The position numbers and the translations under genes are program-made. From Nocardiopsis alborubida (GTDB lineage: Bacteria; Actinomycetota; Actinomycetes; Streptosporangiales; Streptosporangiaceae), in NCBI RefSeq assembly GCF_012396365.1, contig NZ_JAAXPG010000001.1, positions 372,001 to 436,000 on the forward strand: DNA of 64,000 nt. The letters run 5' to 3'. Each line of letters begins with the position of its first letter. Position 1 is the first letter of the stretch. The notes under the pieces are model-generated. The model was given only the letters and a program-made list of their open reading frames with translations. It made no database searches and was not told where the DNA came from. Shown piece by piece: positions 35,736-43,712 of the stretch.

Positions 35736-36620
35736 TCAGGCCGGAACGCTCGTCAGGTCCGCGTCCTCGTCCTGGGCCCCGTCCCAGGCGAGCACCTCCA
35801 GCTCGTCGCCCACGGCCAGCGATCCCGGTCGGGTGACGGCGAACTTGGCGCCGAAGGCCACCCCGCCCCGGGCCCTGCGGTAGTCCGCCAGGGTGCGCAG
35901 CGGCTCGGGCCCGGCCTTGGCGCCCCGGGACTGGTCGACCGTCGTGGCCACGCAGCGGATGCACACCTTGGCGTAGCCCAGCTCCGCGGTGCCCAGGCGC
36001 AGGGCGCGGACGCGGTCCTCGGTGTGCGGCTCGGCCCAGCCCGACACGACGATGTTGGGACGGAAACGGTTCATCGGCACGGGTTCGGCGCCCCGGGCGA
36101 GGATGCGCTCGCTGAGCAGGTCGAGGGAGGCCCGCGACACCATCAGCACCGCGGTGCTGTCCGCGAACGCGCTGGTGCCCGGGGTCATCCCGTCCACGCG
36201 GCGGTCGTGGTCGTCGGGAACCCGCACCAGGCGGCTGGGTGCGCCGAGTACCTCCGACAGCCAGTCCGCGGCCTCGCGGCCCTGGTCCACGCCGACGAAC
36301 GGCTGCCGGTGCATGGTCACGTCCAGGCGCGGGCCCCCGGGGTCGACCTCGACCTCCAGGGGCGCGAACCCGTCCGCGCCCGGCTCCGTGCCCGACGCCG
36401 GACCCCACCCCAGGCTCAGGCGCGTGCCGTCCGCGGTGACCCCCGCGCGGATGAGCGCCATGCGGGGGTCGTTGCGCTGGCTGCGGAAACCCCCGGCGTC
36501 GTCGACCACCATGAACGCGCGGTCGTGCGGGAGGCCGGTCGGCGCCATCTCGGCGGAGGGCACGGAGGTGCCCGCGCACCCCTTGACCGGGTAGTGGACG
36601 AGTTCCTCGATTCGGGCCAT
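35736..36620 (-). CDS. MOSC domain protein with MOSC N-terminal barrel
   Basis: This 294-aa protein combines a MOSC_N beta barrel (ARIEELVHYPVKGCAGTSVP, residues 1-110) with a MOSC domain (about 130-285). This is the layout of bacterial YcbX and the mARC proteins, molybdenum-cofactor enzymes that reduce N-hydroxylated compounds. The candidate molybdenum-ligand cysteine is in AKVCIRCVATTVDQ, which matches the conserved Cys in mARC-type MOSC domains, and NRFRPNIVVSG is the usual cofactor-binding segment. The partner reductase is not nearby. The ATG is complement 36618-36620; it shares a 59-bp divergent promoter region with the ArsR-type regulator. Confidence 0.88.
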   Translation of the reverse strand: MARIEELVHYPVKGCAGTSVPSAEMAPTGLPHDRAFMVVDDAGGFRSQRNDPRMALIRAGVTADGTRLSLGWGPASGTEPGADGFAPLEVEVDPGGPRLDVTMHRQPFVGVDQGREAADWLSEVLGAPSRLVRVPDDHDRRVDGMTPGTSAFADSTAVLMVSRASLDLLSERILARGAEPVPMNRFRPNIVVSGWAEPHTEDRVRALRLGTAELGYAKVCIRCVATTVDQSRGAKAGPEPLRTLADYRRARGGVAFGAKFAVTRPGSLAVGDELEVLAWDGAQDEDADLTSVPA

Positions 36621-36679
36621 GGGCAGACGCTATCGCATCAAGGCTGGCTTATATAGCTCGCTGCTTATACAGTGGGGTC

Positions 36680-37033
36680 ATGCACGCCTTCGATGTCCTC
36701 GGGGACCCCGTTCGGCGCCGCCTGCTGGAGCTGCTCAACGAGGGCGAGCACTCCTCGGGCGAGCTGACCGAGGTCGTACGAGCCGAGTTCGGCATCTCCC
36801 AGCCCGCCGTCTCCCAGCACCTGCGCGTGCTCCGGGAGAACGGCTTCGCCACCGTGCGCCGGGAGGGCACCCGCAGGCTCTACGCGGTCGACCCCTCGCC
36901 GCTGCGCGACGTGGACGCCTGGCTGCGGCGCTTCGCCGCCCGCTGGGAGCCCCACCTGATGGCGCTGGAGACCGAACTGGCCCGGGGAAGGCGCGAACGC
37001 CGGGAGTCCGCCGACGAGGGGCGGGACCGATGA
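36680..37033 (+). CDS. ArsR-family winged-helix regulator
   Basis: This 117-aa regulator has the ArsR winged helix: FDVLGDPVRRRLLELLNEGEHSSGELTE, then the recognition helix ISQPAVSQHLRVLRENGF and the wing VRREGTRRLYAVDPSPL. The metal-binding CxC of ArsR/SmtB is absent, so it belongs to the group paired with SRPBCC proteins rather than to metal sensors. The next gene, 16 bp on, encodes such an SRPBCC protein. TATACA sits eight bases before the ATG at 36680, and GCTTATATAGC-like AT-rich sequence just upstream probably includes an autoregulatory operator. Confidence 0.9.
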   Translation: MHAFDVLGDPVRRRLLELLNEGEHSSGELTEVVRAEFGISQPAVSQHLRVLRENGFATVRREGTRRLYAVDPSPLRDVDAWLRRFAARWEPHLMALETELARGRRERRESADEGRDR

Positions 37034-37049
37034 GCAGGGGGAGCACACC

Positions 37050-37673
37050 ATGGACGTCCGGAAGCAGATCGACGCGGTCGGCCGCACGGTCGAACTCAAC
37101 GGCGCCGGAGCCGACGCCGCCGTCACGCTGACCCAGGACTACGACGCGCCGATCGGAGACCTGTGGGACGCCTGTACCAGCGCCGAACGCCTTCCCCGGT
37201 GGTTCATGCCGGTCACGGGCGACCTGCGCGAGGGCGGCGCCTACCAGCTGGAGGGCAACGCCGGGGGCCGGGTGCTCTCGTGCGACCCGCCGAACTCCTT
37301 CCGCCTGACGTGGGAGTACGGCGGGGAGAGCAGCGAGGTGGAGGTCGGGCTGACCGCGCTGTCGGAGGAGCGGACCCGCTTCGCGCTGACCCACTTCGCG
37401 CCGGTCAACGACTTCTGGGCCCAGTACGGTCCCGGCGCCACCGGTATCGGCTGGGAGCTGGGGCTCCTCGGTCTGGGCCTGCACCTGGCCTCGGGGGCCG
37501 ACGTGCCGTCGGAGACGGCGGGCTGGGACAGGACGGAGGAGGCGCGCTGGTTCATGGAGCTGAGCGGACGCCTGTGGGGTGAGGCGCACGCCGCCGCGGG
37601 CGCCGACCCGGAGGAGGCCCGGGCCTCGGCGGAGCGGACCGTGGCCTTCTTCACCGCCGAGCCCGAGGACTGA
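37050..37673 (+). CDS. SRPBCC (AHSA1-like) domain protein
   Basis: This 207-aa START/Bet v1-fold protein is of the AHSA1 group, which binds hydrophobic ligands in a deep cavity. Typical features are LTQDYDAPIGDLWDACTSAERLPRWFMPVTGDLREGG at the start, the strands RVLSCDPPNSFRLTWEYGG, and SEERTRFALTHFAPV near the end of the domain. The C-terminal part is longer than in minimal AHSA1 proteins. It is co-transcribed with the ArsR regulator, a very common pairing. GGGGGA lies before the ATG at 37050. Its ligand is unknown. Confidence 0.88.
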   Translation: MDVRKQIDAVGRTVELNGAGADAAVTLTQDYDAPIGDLWDACTSAERLPRWFMPVTGDLREGGAYQLEGNAGGRVLSCDPPNSFRLTWEYGGESSEVEVGLTALSEERTRFALTHFAPVNDFWAQYGPGATGIGWELGLLGLGLHLASGADVPSETAGWDRTEEARWFMELSGRLWGEAHAAAGADPEEARASAERTVAFFTAEPED

Positions 37674-37678
37674 GCCCG

Positions 37679-37706
37679 CCGGGGCCGCCCGCACGGGCGG
37701 CCCCGG
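37679..37706. terminator. Bidirectional terminator
   Basis: CCGGGGCCGCCCG and CGGGCGGCCCCGG form a 13-bp perfect inverted repeat between the convergent SRPBCC and methyltransferase genes, almost touching both stop codons. Confidence 0.82.
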
Positions 37707-39203
37707 TCAGCGGGCCACCCGGAAGAACCCCTCCGAGATGAGGGTGCGCAGCGCGTCGGGCGTGCGCTCGCGCACCAGCGAGGGGTCCTCGCCGATGAGC
37801 TCGGCGATCACGTCCAGAAGCGGGCCCACCGGCATGGTGCCGTCGCACACGCCCGCCAGGGCGGCCTCCACCGTTCCCACGCGGGCCACGCGCCGCAGGC
37901 CGTCGCGCTGGCGCAGCAGGATCTTCTCCGGGTCCGGCGCGCCGGGGCGCCCCACCCTCTCCTCCACCACGCCCGGCGCGAGCGCCACGTGCGCGGACAG
38001 CAGCGCGGCGTCGGTCAGGCGCAGCGCGGTCATCGCCCCGTCCACCACGTCGGGCAGGTAGGGGCCCACGGGCCGCTCGATCTCGTGCCGCAGCTCCTCC
38101 ACGCGCACGGTCGCGTCCTGGGCGACGTCGTTGCGCAGGCAGATCCACCCGAACCCGATGCCCTTGATGCCCTCGCGCTCGAAGTAGTCGAGCCAGGCGT
38201 CGTAGCGGCGGGTGTACTCGGGGGTGCCGTGTTCGCAGGAGTCGCGCAGCCACAGCTCCACGTACTCGGCGGGGTCCTGCACGTCGCGCTGGACCACCCA
38301 ACCCGAGCACCCGGTCCCGGTCACCCAGCCGCCGACACGGTCCTCCCAGTCGTCGCCGTCGCGGTGCACCCAGTTCGCCAGGATCTGGCACCAGCCGCCC
38401 TCGGTCAGGTGAGCCGGGGCCTGCCGCACCAGCTCGGCGCACACGGTGTCGCCGGGCAGGTCCGACTCCCGGTAGGTGTACCGGGAGGAGTCGGGGGTGA
38501 TCACGAACGGCGGGTTGGACACGATCAGGTCGAAGCGCTCGCCCTTGACCGGCTCGTACAGCGACCCCTGTTCCAGGCGGGCGTCGGTGACCCCGGACAG
38601 GGCCAGGCTGATCCCGGCCAGGTGCACGGCGCGCGGGTTGAGGTCGGTGGCCACCACCTCGCGCGCCCGCGAGGCCAGGTGCAGGGCCTGCACCCCGCAG
38701 CCGGTGCCCACGTCCAGGGCGCGCTCCACCGGCCCGCCCACGATCAGCTGGGACAGGGTGGAGGAGGCACCGCCCGCGCCCACCACGTGGTCGGGGGCGG
38801 GAACGGCCCCGCTGCCGGGGCGCACCTTGGGGTCGGAGACCACGAAGCCGGGTCTGCCGTCCTCCAGCTCCCAGGGACCCAGGTGCACCAGGGAGCGCAC
38901 GACGGGCCCGCCTCCGCCCTCCTCCACGGTGACCAGGCCGGCGTCGGCCAGCTCGTCCACGGGCAGGATCGAACGCGCGGCGCGCGCGGGGATGGGCGAC
39001 CGGAGCCACCACAGGCGCAGCAGCAGTCCGAGCCGTTCGTCGCCGCCGGTGGCGCGCAGGGCGGGCACCAGCTCCTCACGGGCCAGTGCGCGCGCGGCGG
39101 CGTCGCCGAGGCGGTCACGGACACCGGACACCGTGTAGTCGGCATCGATGAGGATGCCGCGGAGCCGCTCGGCCAGACCGCGCGGAAATCTCGTCTCAGA
39201 CAC
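37707..39203 (-). CDS. Class I SAM methyltransferase with NPPF motif
   Basis: This 498-aa protein has an N-terminal winged-helix-like region of about 130 residues (LAERLRGILIDADYTVSGVRDRLG), a methyltransferase domain (motif I ALDVGTGCGVQALHLAS near residue 165, motif IV VSNPPFVIT) and a C-terminal region of about 180 residues. NPPF/Y marks enzymes that methylate nitrogens of nucleobases or of glutamine, such as HemK/PrmC and RsmC relatives; the exact target is not predictable. It resembles the actinobacterial methyltransferase found beside DUF2530. Its start (complement 39201-39203) lies 54 bp from the stop of the DUF2530 gene on the same strand, so they are probably co-transcribed. Confidence 0.86.
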   Translation of the reverse strand: MSETRFPRGLAERLRGILIDADYTVSGVRDRLGDAAARALAREELVPALRATGGDERLGLLLRLWWLRSPIPARAARSILPVDELADAGLVTVEEGGGGPVVRSLVHLGPWELEDGRPGFVVSDPKVRPGSGAVPAPDHVVGAGGASSTLSQLIVGGPVERALDVGTGCGVQALHLASRAREVVATDLNPRAVHLAGISLALSGVTDARLEQGSLYEPVKGERFDLIVSNPPFVITPDSSRYTYRESDLPGDTVCAELVRQAPAHLTEGGWCQILANWVHRDGDDWEDRVGGWVTGTGCSGWVVQRDVQDPAEYVELWLRDSCEHGTPEYTRRYDAWLDYFEREGIKGIGFGWICLRNDVAQDATVRVEELRHEIERPVGPYLPDVVDGAMTALRLTDAALLSAHVALAPGVVEERVGRPGAPDPEKILLRQRDGLRRVARVGTVEAALAGVCDGTMPVGPLLDVIAELIGEDPSLVRERTPDALRTLISEGFFRVAR

Positions 39204-39257
39204 CCGCCCATTATCGGGCAGAACCGCGGTGCCCCGCCGGGGGGTGCCCGGCGCTGG

Positions 39258-39512
39258 TCAGGAGCGGTCGGCCCGGGGCTCGGCCGCGTCGGAGCGCCTG
39301 CGCAGCAGGCGCGGTATGTACAGGAACCCGAACACGCCCAACGCGATCCCGGTCACGCAGACGCCGATCCACCAGCGCTCGGTCGCGGGCAGCCCGTCGC
39401 CCAGGGCGATGAGGACCACGAGCGCCACCGTCCACGCCAGGGTGCCGATCGCGGCGGGCACGCGGTAGTCGCTCTCGTGGACGTCCGGGTCGGGTTGGCG
39501 AGGTTTGCGCAC
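39258..39512 (-). CDS. DUF2530 membrane protein
   Basis: This 84-aa protein of the actinobacterial DUF2530 family has two TM helices, VPAAIGTLAWTVALVVLIALG and WWIGVCVTGIALGVFGFLYI, and a basic tail (PRLLRRRSDAAEPRADRS). The family is found next to the methyltransferase and DUF3027 genes in other actinobacteria, as here. The function is unknown. The start is complement 39510-39512. A 249-bp divergent region separates it from the purine permease. Confidence 0.87.
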   Translation of the reverse strand: MRKPRQPDPDVHESDYRVPAAIGTLAWTVALVVLIALGDGLPATERWWIGVCVTGIALGVFGFLYIPRLLRRRSDAAEPRADRS

Positions 39513-39761
39513 GGTCCCAGGCTATCCGGTCACCGCGGGGGAAGGGGTGTGCCCACCGGGGAGGCGACGTGACCGGTGAGGGGGCTTGCACGCCGGGGCG
39601 TGCGGGGACGGATTCGTCACATCCGGTAAGCCGATCATCCGGCCATATGGTCTTTCCTCCGAAAAACCGGGGAAAGGTGTGGCCGGGGTTGTGTGAACAT
39701 GCAACTAACCTGACGCAGAATCCTTCTTGTCCCGTAAGTACGACCAGGTCAGGCTGACGAC

Positions 39762-41216
39762 GTGAAAACTCCAAGTCCATCCCCCAGCGGCACCGGCAAG
39801 AGGCCGTCAGGCCCCCTCGACCGCTACTTCCGCGTCTCCGAGCGCGGGTCCACCGTCGGCACCGAGGTGCGCGGAGGCCTGGCGACCTTCTTCGCCATGG
39901 CCTACATCGTCGTCCTCAACCCGCTGATCATCGGTACGGCAGAGGACGTCAACGGAGAGACCCTGGGCATCCCCGAGGTGGCCGCGGTCACCGCCCTGGT
40001 CGCCGCGATCTCCTGCGTGCTCATGGGCGTCGTCAGCCGCTACCCCTTCGCCATCGCGGCGGGCATGGGACTCAACGCCGTCGTCGCCTACGGCATCGCG
40101 CCGGTCATGCCCTGGTCCGACGTCTTCCTGCTGATCGTCATCGAGGGCGTGCTGCTGCTGATCCTGGTGCTCACCGGGTTCCGCACCGCGGTCTTCGCCG
40201 CCATCCCGCCCGGCCTCAAGGTCGCCATCGCCGTCGGCGTGGGCCTCTTCCTGGCCCTGGTCGGCCTGGTCAACGCCGGTTTCGTGCAGGCTGGTGAGGG
40301 CACCCCCGTCCAACTCGGCAACGGCGGCCTCCAGGGCTGGCCGATCCTGATCTTCGTCGTCGGCCTGCTGATCACCGTCGCCCTGTACGTGCGCAAGGTG
40401 CCGGGCGCGATGCTGATCGGCATCATCGTCTCCACGCTCGTCGCCCTCCTCGTGGAGTCGCTGTTCGGCGGCGGCGACAACCGCCTCGGCTGGAGCCTGA
40501 CGGTCCCGACCCTGCCCACCGGCGGAGGACTGGTCGCGCTCCCCGACTTCTCGCTCATCGGCATGTTCGCCGACGGCGGTCTCAACGTGTTCTCCCGCTG
40601 GGCCGACATCGGCATCGCCACCGTGGTCATGCTGATCTTCACGCTGCTGCTCGCCGACTTCTTCGACACCATGGGCACCATGGTCGGTGTCGCCCACCAG
40701 GGCGACCTGGCCGACGAGGACGGCAACATCGAAGGCTCCCGCGAGGTGCTGGCCGCCGACTCCATCGGCACCGTCCTGGGCGGTCTGGGCTCGGCCTCGG
40801 TCGCCACCATCTACGCCGAGTCCGCCGCGGGCGTCGGCGAGGGCGCCCGCACCGGTATCGCGCCGATCGTCACCGGCGCCCTGATGATGCTGGCCACCCT
40901 GTTCACCCCGCTGGTGAACCTGGTGCCCTTCGAGGCCGCCACGCCGGTGCTGGTGATCGTGGGATTCATGATGATGGTCCAGGTCGTCAACATCGACTTC
41001 ACGGACCCGGCGCTGGGCCTGGGCTCCTTCATGGCGATCATCATGATGCCCTTCACCTACTCGATCGCCAACGGCATCGGGTTCGGCCTGCTGACCTACG
41101 CCTTCGTCAGCCTGGTCACGGGGAAGGGGCGCCAGGTCCACCCGCTGCTGTGGCTGATCTCGCTGGTCTTCCTGGTCCACTTCGCCGAGGCTCCGATCAA
41201 CGCCCTGATCAGCTGA
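39762..41216 (+). CDS. NCS2/AzgA-type purine permease
   Basis: This 484-aa membrane protein is a proton-coupled nucleobase importer of the AzgA (adenine/guanine/hypoxanthine) branch. The family's N-terminal signature TEVRGGLATFFAMAYIVVLNPLI is clear, and further landmarks are FAIAAGMGLNAVVAYG, the substrate-binding DFFDTMGTMVGVAHQGDL and YAESAAGVGEGARTGI. About 12 to 14 TM segments are expected. The GTG at 39762 is used; the ribosome binding site is weak (CAGG, 11 bases upstream). No purine riboswitch was found in the leader. A hairpin terminator follows. Confidence 0.9.
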   Translation: MKTPSPSPSGTGKRPSGPLDRYFRVSERGSTVGTEVRGGLATFFAMAYIVVLNPLIIGTAEDVNGETLGIPEVAAVTALVAAISCVLMGVVSRYPFAIAAGMGLNAVVAYGIAPVMPWSDVFLLIVIEGVLLLILVLTGFRTAVFAAIPPGLKVAIAVGVGLFLALVGLVNAGFVQAGEGTPVQLGNGGLQGWPILIFVVGLLITVALYVRKVPGAMLIGIIVSTLVALLVESLFGGGDNRLGWSLTVPTLPTGGGLVALPDFSLIGMFADGGLNVFSRWADIGIATVVMLIFTLLLADFFDTMGTMVGVAHQGDLADEDGNIEGSREVLAADSIGTVLGGLGSASVATIYAESAAGVGEGARTGIAPIVTGALMMLATLFTPLVNLVPFEAATPVLVIVGFMMMVQVVNIDFTDPALGLGSFMAIIMMPFTYSIANGIGFGLLTYAFVSLVTGKGRQVHPLLWLISLVFLVHFAEAPINALIS

Positions 41217-41256
41217 GGCAGGGCCTTCGCGCCGTACGGGAATTCCGGCGGCGGTG

Positions 41257-41300
41257 AACGGCGTTGACTCCAATGATGAGTCAACGCCGTTTACTTATTT
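41257..41300 (+). terminator. Terminator of the purine permease gene
   Basis: AACGGCGTTGACT and AGTCAACGCCGTT make a perfect 13-bp stem with a 9-nt loop, followed by the T-rich TACTTATTT. It is one of the few U-rich terminators in the window. Confidence 0.88.
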
Positions 41301-41341
41301 GCCCGCTTTGTCCACCCGGCCGAGAGCGAAGCCGACCGCCG

Positions 41342-41386
41342 ATGGCCGCATCAGTCCCTCCCCGCACGTCCACGGGGAGGGACTGA
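41342..41386 (+). CDS. Possible leader peptide overlapping the exporter start (TGATG)
   Basis: A 14-codon frame from the ATG at 41342 (MAASVPPRTSTGRD) ends with TGA at 41384-41386, sharing its last A with the exporter's ATG at 41386. The same frame is open from ATG codons at 41273 and 41276, giving up to 37 codons. Ribosomes on it would traverse both arms of the hairpin that buries the exporter's start. Its own ribosome binding site is weak, so it may not be translated. Confidence 0.35.
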   Translation: MAASVPPRTSTGRD

Positions 41387-41392
41387 TGCGGC
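41345..41392 (+). promoter_or_regulatory. 20-bp perfect hairpin sequestering the ribosome binding site and start codon
   Basis: Positions 41345-41364 and 41373-41392 are perfectly complementary (20 bp) with an 8-nt loop, CACGTCCA. The right arm contains the Shine-Dalgarno GGGGAGGGA and the ATG at 41386. In the mRNA this would lock initiation unless melted, so the element is likely a translational switch; at the DNA level it could also be a large operator. Confidence 0.7.
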
Positions 41393-42786
41393 GTATCGCC
41401 ATGTTCCGGTCCCTGGCCAACCGCAACTACCGGCTGTACGCCCTGGGCCAGCTGCTGTCCAACCCCGGCACGTGGATGCAGCGCATCGCGCAGGACTGGC
41501 TGGTCCTCCAGCTCAGCGGGGGCAGCGGCATCGCGCTCGGCATGACCACCGCCCTCCAGTTCCTGCCCATGCTCTTCTTCGGGCTGTGGGGCGGGGCGCT
41601 GGTCGACCGGATGGACAAGCGCAGGCTGCTGGTCTGCACCCAGGCCGCCATGGGCGTGCTCGCGATCGGCCTCGGAATCCTGGCCACCGCGGGCGCCGCG
41701 CAGGTCTGGCACGTGTACCTGTTCGCCTTCGGACTCGGCATGATCACCGTGCTCGACAACCCCGGGCGGCAGGCCTTCGTCCCCGAGATGGTCGACCGCG
41801 AGCACCTGTCCAACGCCATCGCGCTCAACAGCGCCAGCTTCCAGCTCGGCCGGGTGACCGGTCCGGCCGTCGCCGGTCTGCTCATCGCGGTCATCGGCAG
41901 CGGACCGGTCTTCCTCATCAACGGCGCGTCGTTCGGGTTCACCATCCTCGCCCTGACGATGATCCGCGCCTCCGAGCTCAACCCCACCGAGCGGGTGGCC
42001 CGGGGCAAGGGGCAGATCCGGGAGGGGCTGCGCTACATCGGCGGCAGACGCGACCTGGTCCTGCTGCTGGTACTGGCCGCCGCCACGCAGTTCTTCGGCG
42101 CCAACAGCCAGAACCAGATCGCGTTGATGGTCAACAACGTGTTCGAGGCCGGGGCCGACGCGTTCGGCGTGGCCGCCGCCTTCCTGGCGGTCGGCGCCCT
42201 CGTCGGCGCCCTGCTGGCCGCCCGCCGCGACCGGCCCCGGCTGCGGCTGGTGCTGATCGGGTCTCTGGCCTTCGGCGCGCTCCAGATGGTGGCGGGGCTC
42301 ATGCCCGGCTACGTGTCGTTCATCCTGGTGCTGGTGCCCATGGGCATGGCCTTCATGACGTACGTGACCACGCTCAACGCCACCTTCCAGCTCAGCGTGG
42401 ACCCGCGGATGCGCGGGCGCGTCATGAGCATGTTCCTGCTGGTGTTCATGGGTGTGGCGCCCATCGGCGCGCCCGTGGTGGGGCTGCTCGCCGACGCCTT
42501 CGGCCCGGAGACGAGCCTGGTCATCGGCGGCGCGGTGACCCTCGTGGTCGTCACGGTCATCTCCGCCCTGCTCTTTCGGACCAAGGACGTGCGCCTGCGC
42601 GACGTGCTCCCGCGGCGGCGCCCCTCCGCGGACGCGGAGGCCGCGGAGACGGGGGACGAGCGCCGGGAGGTCCCGGAGGCGGAGCACGAGCGGGCGGGCG
42701 TCGAGCGCCGCCCGGACGGCTCCAGCGGGGCCCGCCTCGCCCCGGACGAGAACGGGACCCGGCCGGACACGGTCACCCGCGCCTGA
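41386..42786 (+). CDS. MFS exporter (DHA3/MFS_3, EntS-like)
   Basis: This 466-aa transporter has 12 predicted TM helices and the MFS_3/EntS-type opening FRSLANRNYRLYALGQLLSN followed by GTWMQRIAQDWLVLQL. The inter-helix motif GGALVDRMDKRRLLV corresponds to the MFS loop 2-3 motif A. The C-terminal 60 residues form a charged cytoplasmic tail. Relatives export siderophores, macrolides or other drugs; the substrate here is unknown. Both ATG 41386 (GGGGAGGGA four bases upstream) and ATG 41401 are in frame. The first is preferred although its start lies in a hairpin. The gene is followed by a strong terminator and is monocistronic. Confidence 0.88.
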   Translation: MRRIAMFRSLANRNYRLYALGQLLSNPGTWMQRIAQDWLVLQLSGGSGIALGMTTALQFLPMLFFGLWGGALVDRMDKRRLLVCTQAAMGVLAIGLGILATAGAAQVWHVYLFAFGLGMITVLDNPGRQAFVPEMVDREHLSNAIALNSASFQLGRVTGPAVAGLLIAVIGSGPVFLINGASFGFTILALTMIRASELNPTERVARGKGQIREGLRYIGGRRDLVLLLVLAAATQFFGANSQNQIALMVNNVFEAGADAFGVAAAFLAVGALVGALLAARRDRPRLRLVLIGSLAFGALQMVAGLMPGYVSFILVLVPMGMAFMTYVTTLNATFQLSVDPRMRGRVMSMFLLVFMGVAPIGAPVVGLLADAFGPETSLVIGGAVTLVVVTVISALLFRTKDVRLRDVLPRRRPSADAEAAETGDERREVPEAEHERAGVERRPDGSSGARLAPDENGTRPDTVTRA

Positions 42787-42790
42787 GACT

Positions 42791-42827
42791 CCCGGTCGTG
42801 CCCCGCCGTCCTCGGGGCACGACCGGG
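42791..42827 (+). terminator. Exporter terminator
   Basis: CCCGGTCGTGCCCC and GGGGCACGACCGGG form a perfect 14-bp stem with a 9-nt loop, five bases after the stop codon. Confidence 0.85.
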
Positions 42828-42961
42828 GCAGCCGCCCCACCCGCCGGCGACCGGTCGCCAGGGCCACCGGGCCGACCGCCACCGGGCCCGGCACCGCACA
42901 GCGCAACCCGGGAGCGCTCCGGGGGCGGGCCCGAGGACCCCGCCCGGGGCAGAATGAGGGC

Positions 42962-43552
42962 ATGAGACTGTTCGCGGCACTGGATCCGCCCCCAGACACG
43001 GCGGACGAGCTGCGCCGGGCCGTCGACCGGGGCCGCGGCCACACCCCCGACCTGCGCTGGGCCAGCCCCCGCGAGTGGCACCTCACCCTGGTCTTCCTCG
43101 GCGAGGTCGACGAGGCCCTCCTGCCGGCGCTCGGCGACGCCCTCGGCCGTGAGGCCCGCAGGCACCGGCCCTTCCACCTCGCCGCCGACGGCTGGGGCGC
43201 CTTCCCGGGCGACCTCCGCCGCGCCTCCGTGCTCTGGGCCGGGCTCGGCGGCGACACCGCGTCCCTCGGCGCCCTCGCCGACGGGCTGCGCGCTGCCGCG
43301 GCCGGGGCCGGTGTGCCCGTCGAGCGCCGCGCCTACGTGCCGCACATCACGGTCGCCCGCAGCCGCCCCGCACGCGACCTCACCGGCACCGCGGACGCCC
43401 TGGGAACACTGCGAGGCCGCAGGTGGCGGGTACGCGAGGCGCACCTGGTGGAGAGCAGGCCGGGGCGGGAGGACCGCTACCGGACCGTCCGGACCTGGGG
43501 GTTAGGCTGGGAAGCGGATCCCACCCGACCTCCTGAGCGGAGCGCGTCATGA
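42962..43552 (+). CDS. thpR: RNA 2',3'-cyclic phosphodiesterase (2'-5' RNA ligase family)
   Basis: This 196-aa 2H phosphoesterase opens 2',3'-cyclic phosphates on RNA. Both HxTx motifs are present: HLTLVFLGEV near residue 40 and HITVARSRPA near residue 120. The start MRLFAALDPP is typical of bacterial ThpR. The ATG at 42962 lacks a clear ribosome binding site; GAATGA directly precedes it, which may mean a leaderless mRNA. Its stop overlaps the start of a 32-codon gene as ATGA, implying coupled translation. Confidence 0.9.
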   Translation: MRLFAALDPPPDTADELRRAVDRGRGHTPDLRWASPREWHLTLVFLGEVDEALLPALGDALGREARRHRPFHLAADGWGAFPGDLRRASVLWAGLGGDTASLGALADGLRAAAAGAGVPVERRAYVPHITVARSRPARDLTGTADALGTLRGRRWRVREAHLVESRPGREDRYRTVRTWGLGWEADPTRPPERSAS

Positions 43553-43647
43553 GCATGCTCACCAACAACCGCAAGCAGCGCTGGCTGCTACCCGTGGTTC
43601 TGGGGGGCATCATGCTCATCGTGCTCCTGGGCGCCCTCGTCGGCTGA
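43549..43647 (+). CDS. 32-aa single-TM peptide coupled to thpR
   Basis: A 33-codon frame encodes a short basic head (MSMLTNNRKQRW) and one hydrophobic helix (LLPVVLGGIMLIVLLGALVG). Its ATG overlaps the thpR stop as ATGA, the classical arrangement for coupled genes, and GGAGCG lies just upstream. The sequence looks like a genuine membrane microprotein, in with the helix Gly-rich as in assembly or regulatory peptides. The function is unknown. It is too short for default gene callers. Confidence 0.6.
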   Translation: MSMLTNNRKQRWLLPVVLGGIMLIVLLGALVG

Positions 43648-43673
43648 GCGGCGGCCCCGCGGGCCCGGCGGAC

Positions 43674-43706
43674 TTGACCTTGACGCCAGCGTCAGGGTTC
43701 TAGCGT
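43674..43706 (+). promoter_or_regulatory. MerR-type promoter with dyad between -35 and -10
   Basis: CCTTGACGC-CA-GCGTCAGGG (43678-43697) is a dyad with one mismatch. TTGACC lies at its left edge and TAGCGT (43701-43706) right after it, with an over-long spacer as in MerR-activated promoters. The exporter ATG starts seven bases after the -10, so the mRNA is probably leaderless. The MerR gene at the operon's end is the likely regulator. Confidence 0.72.
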
Positions 43707-43712
43707 GCCGCC

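Noticed and set aside
31987..36579. A 1530-codon open frame on the minus strand opposite the sacsin-like ATPase
   Set aside because: It is low-complexity (Gly/Arg/His/Gln), has no domains and mirrors strongly biased coding on the plus strand; high GC makes such long shadows common here.
39513..39761. Purine riboswitch before the NCS2 permease
   Set aside because: The conserved loop bases and P1-P3 arrangement of the purine aptamer are not present; only a plain promoter-like region is seen.
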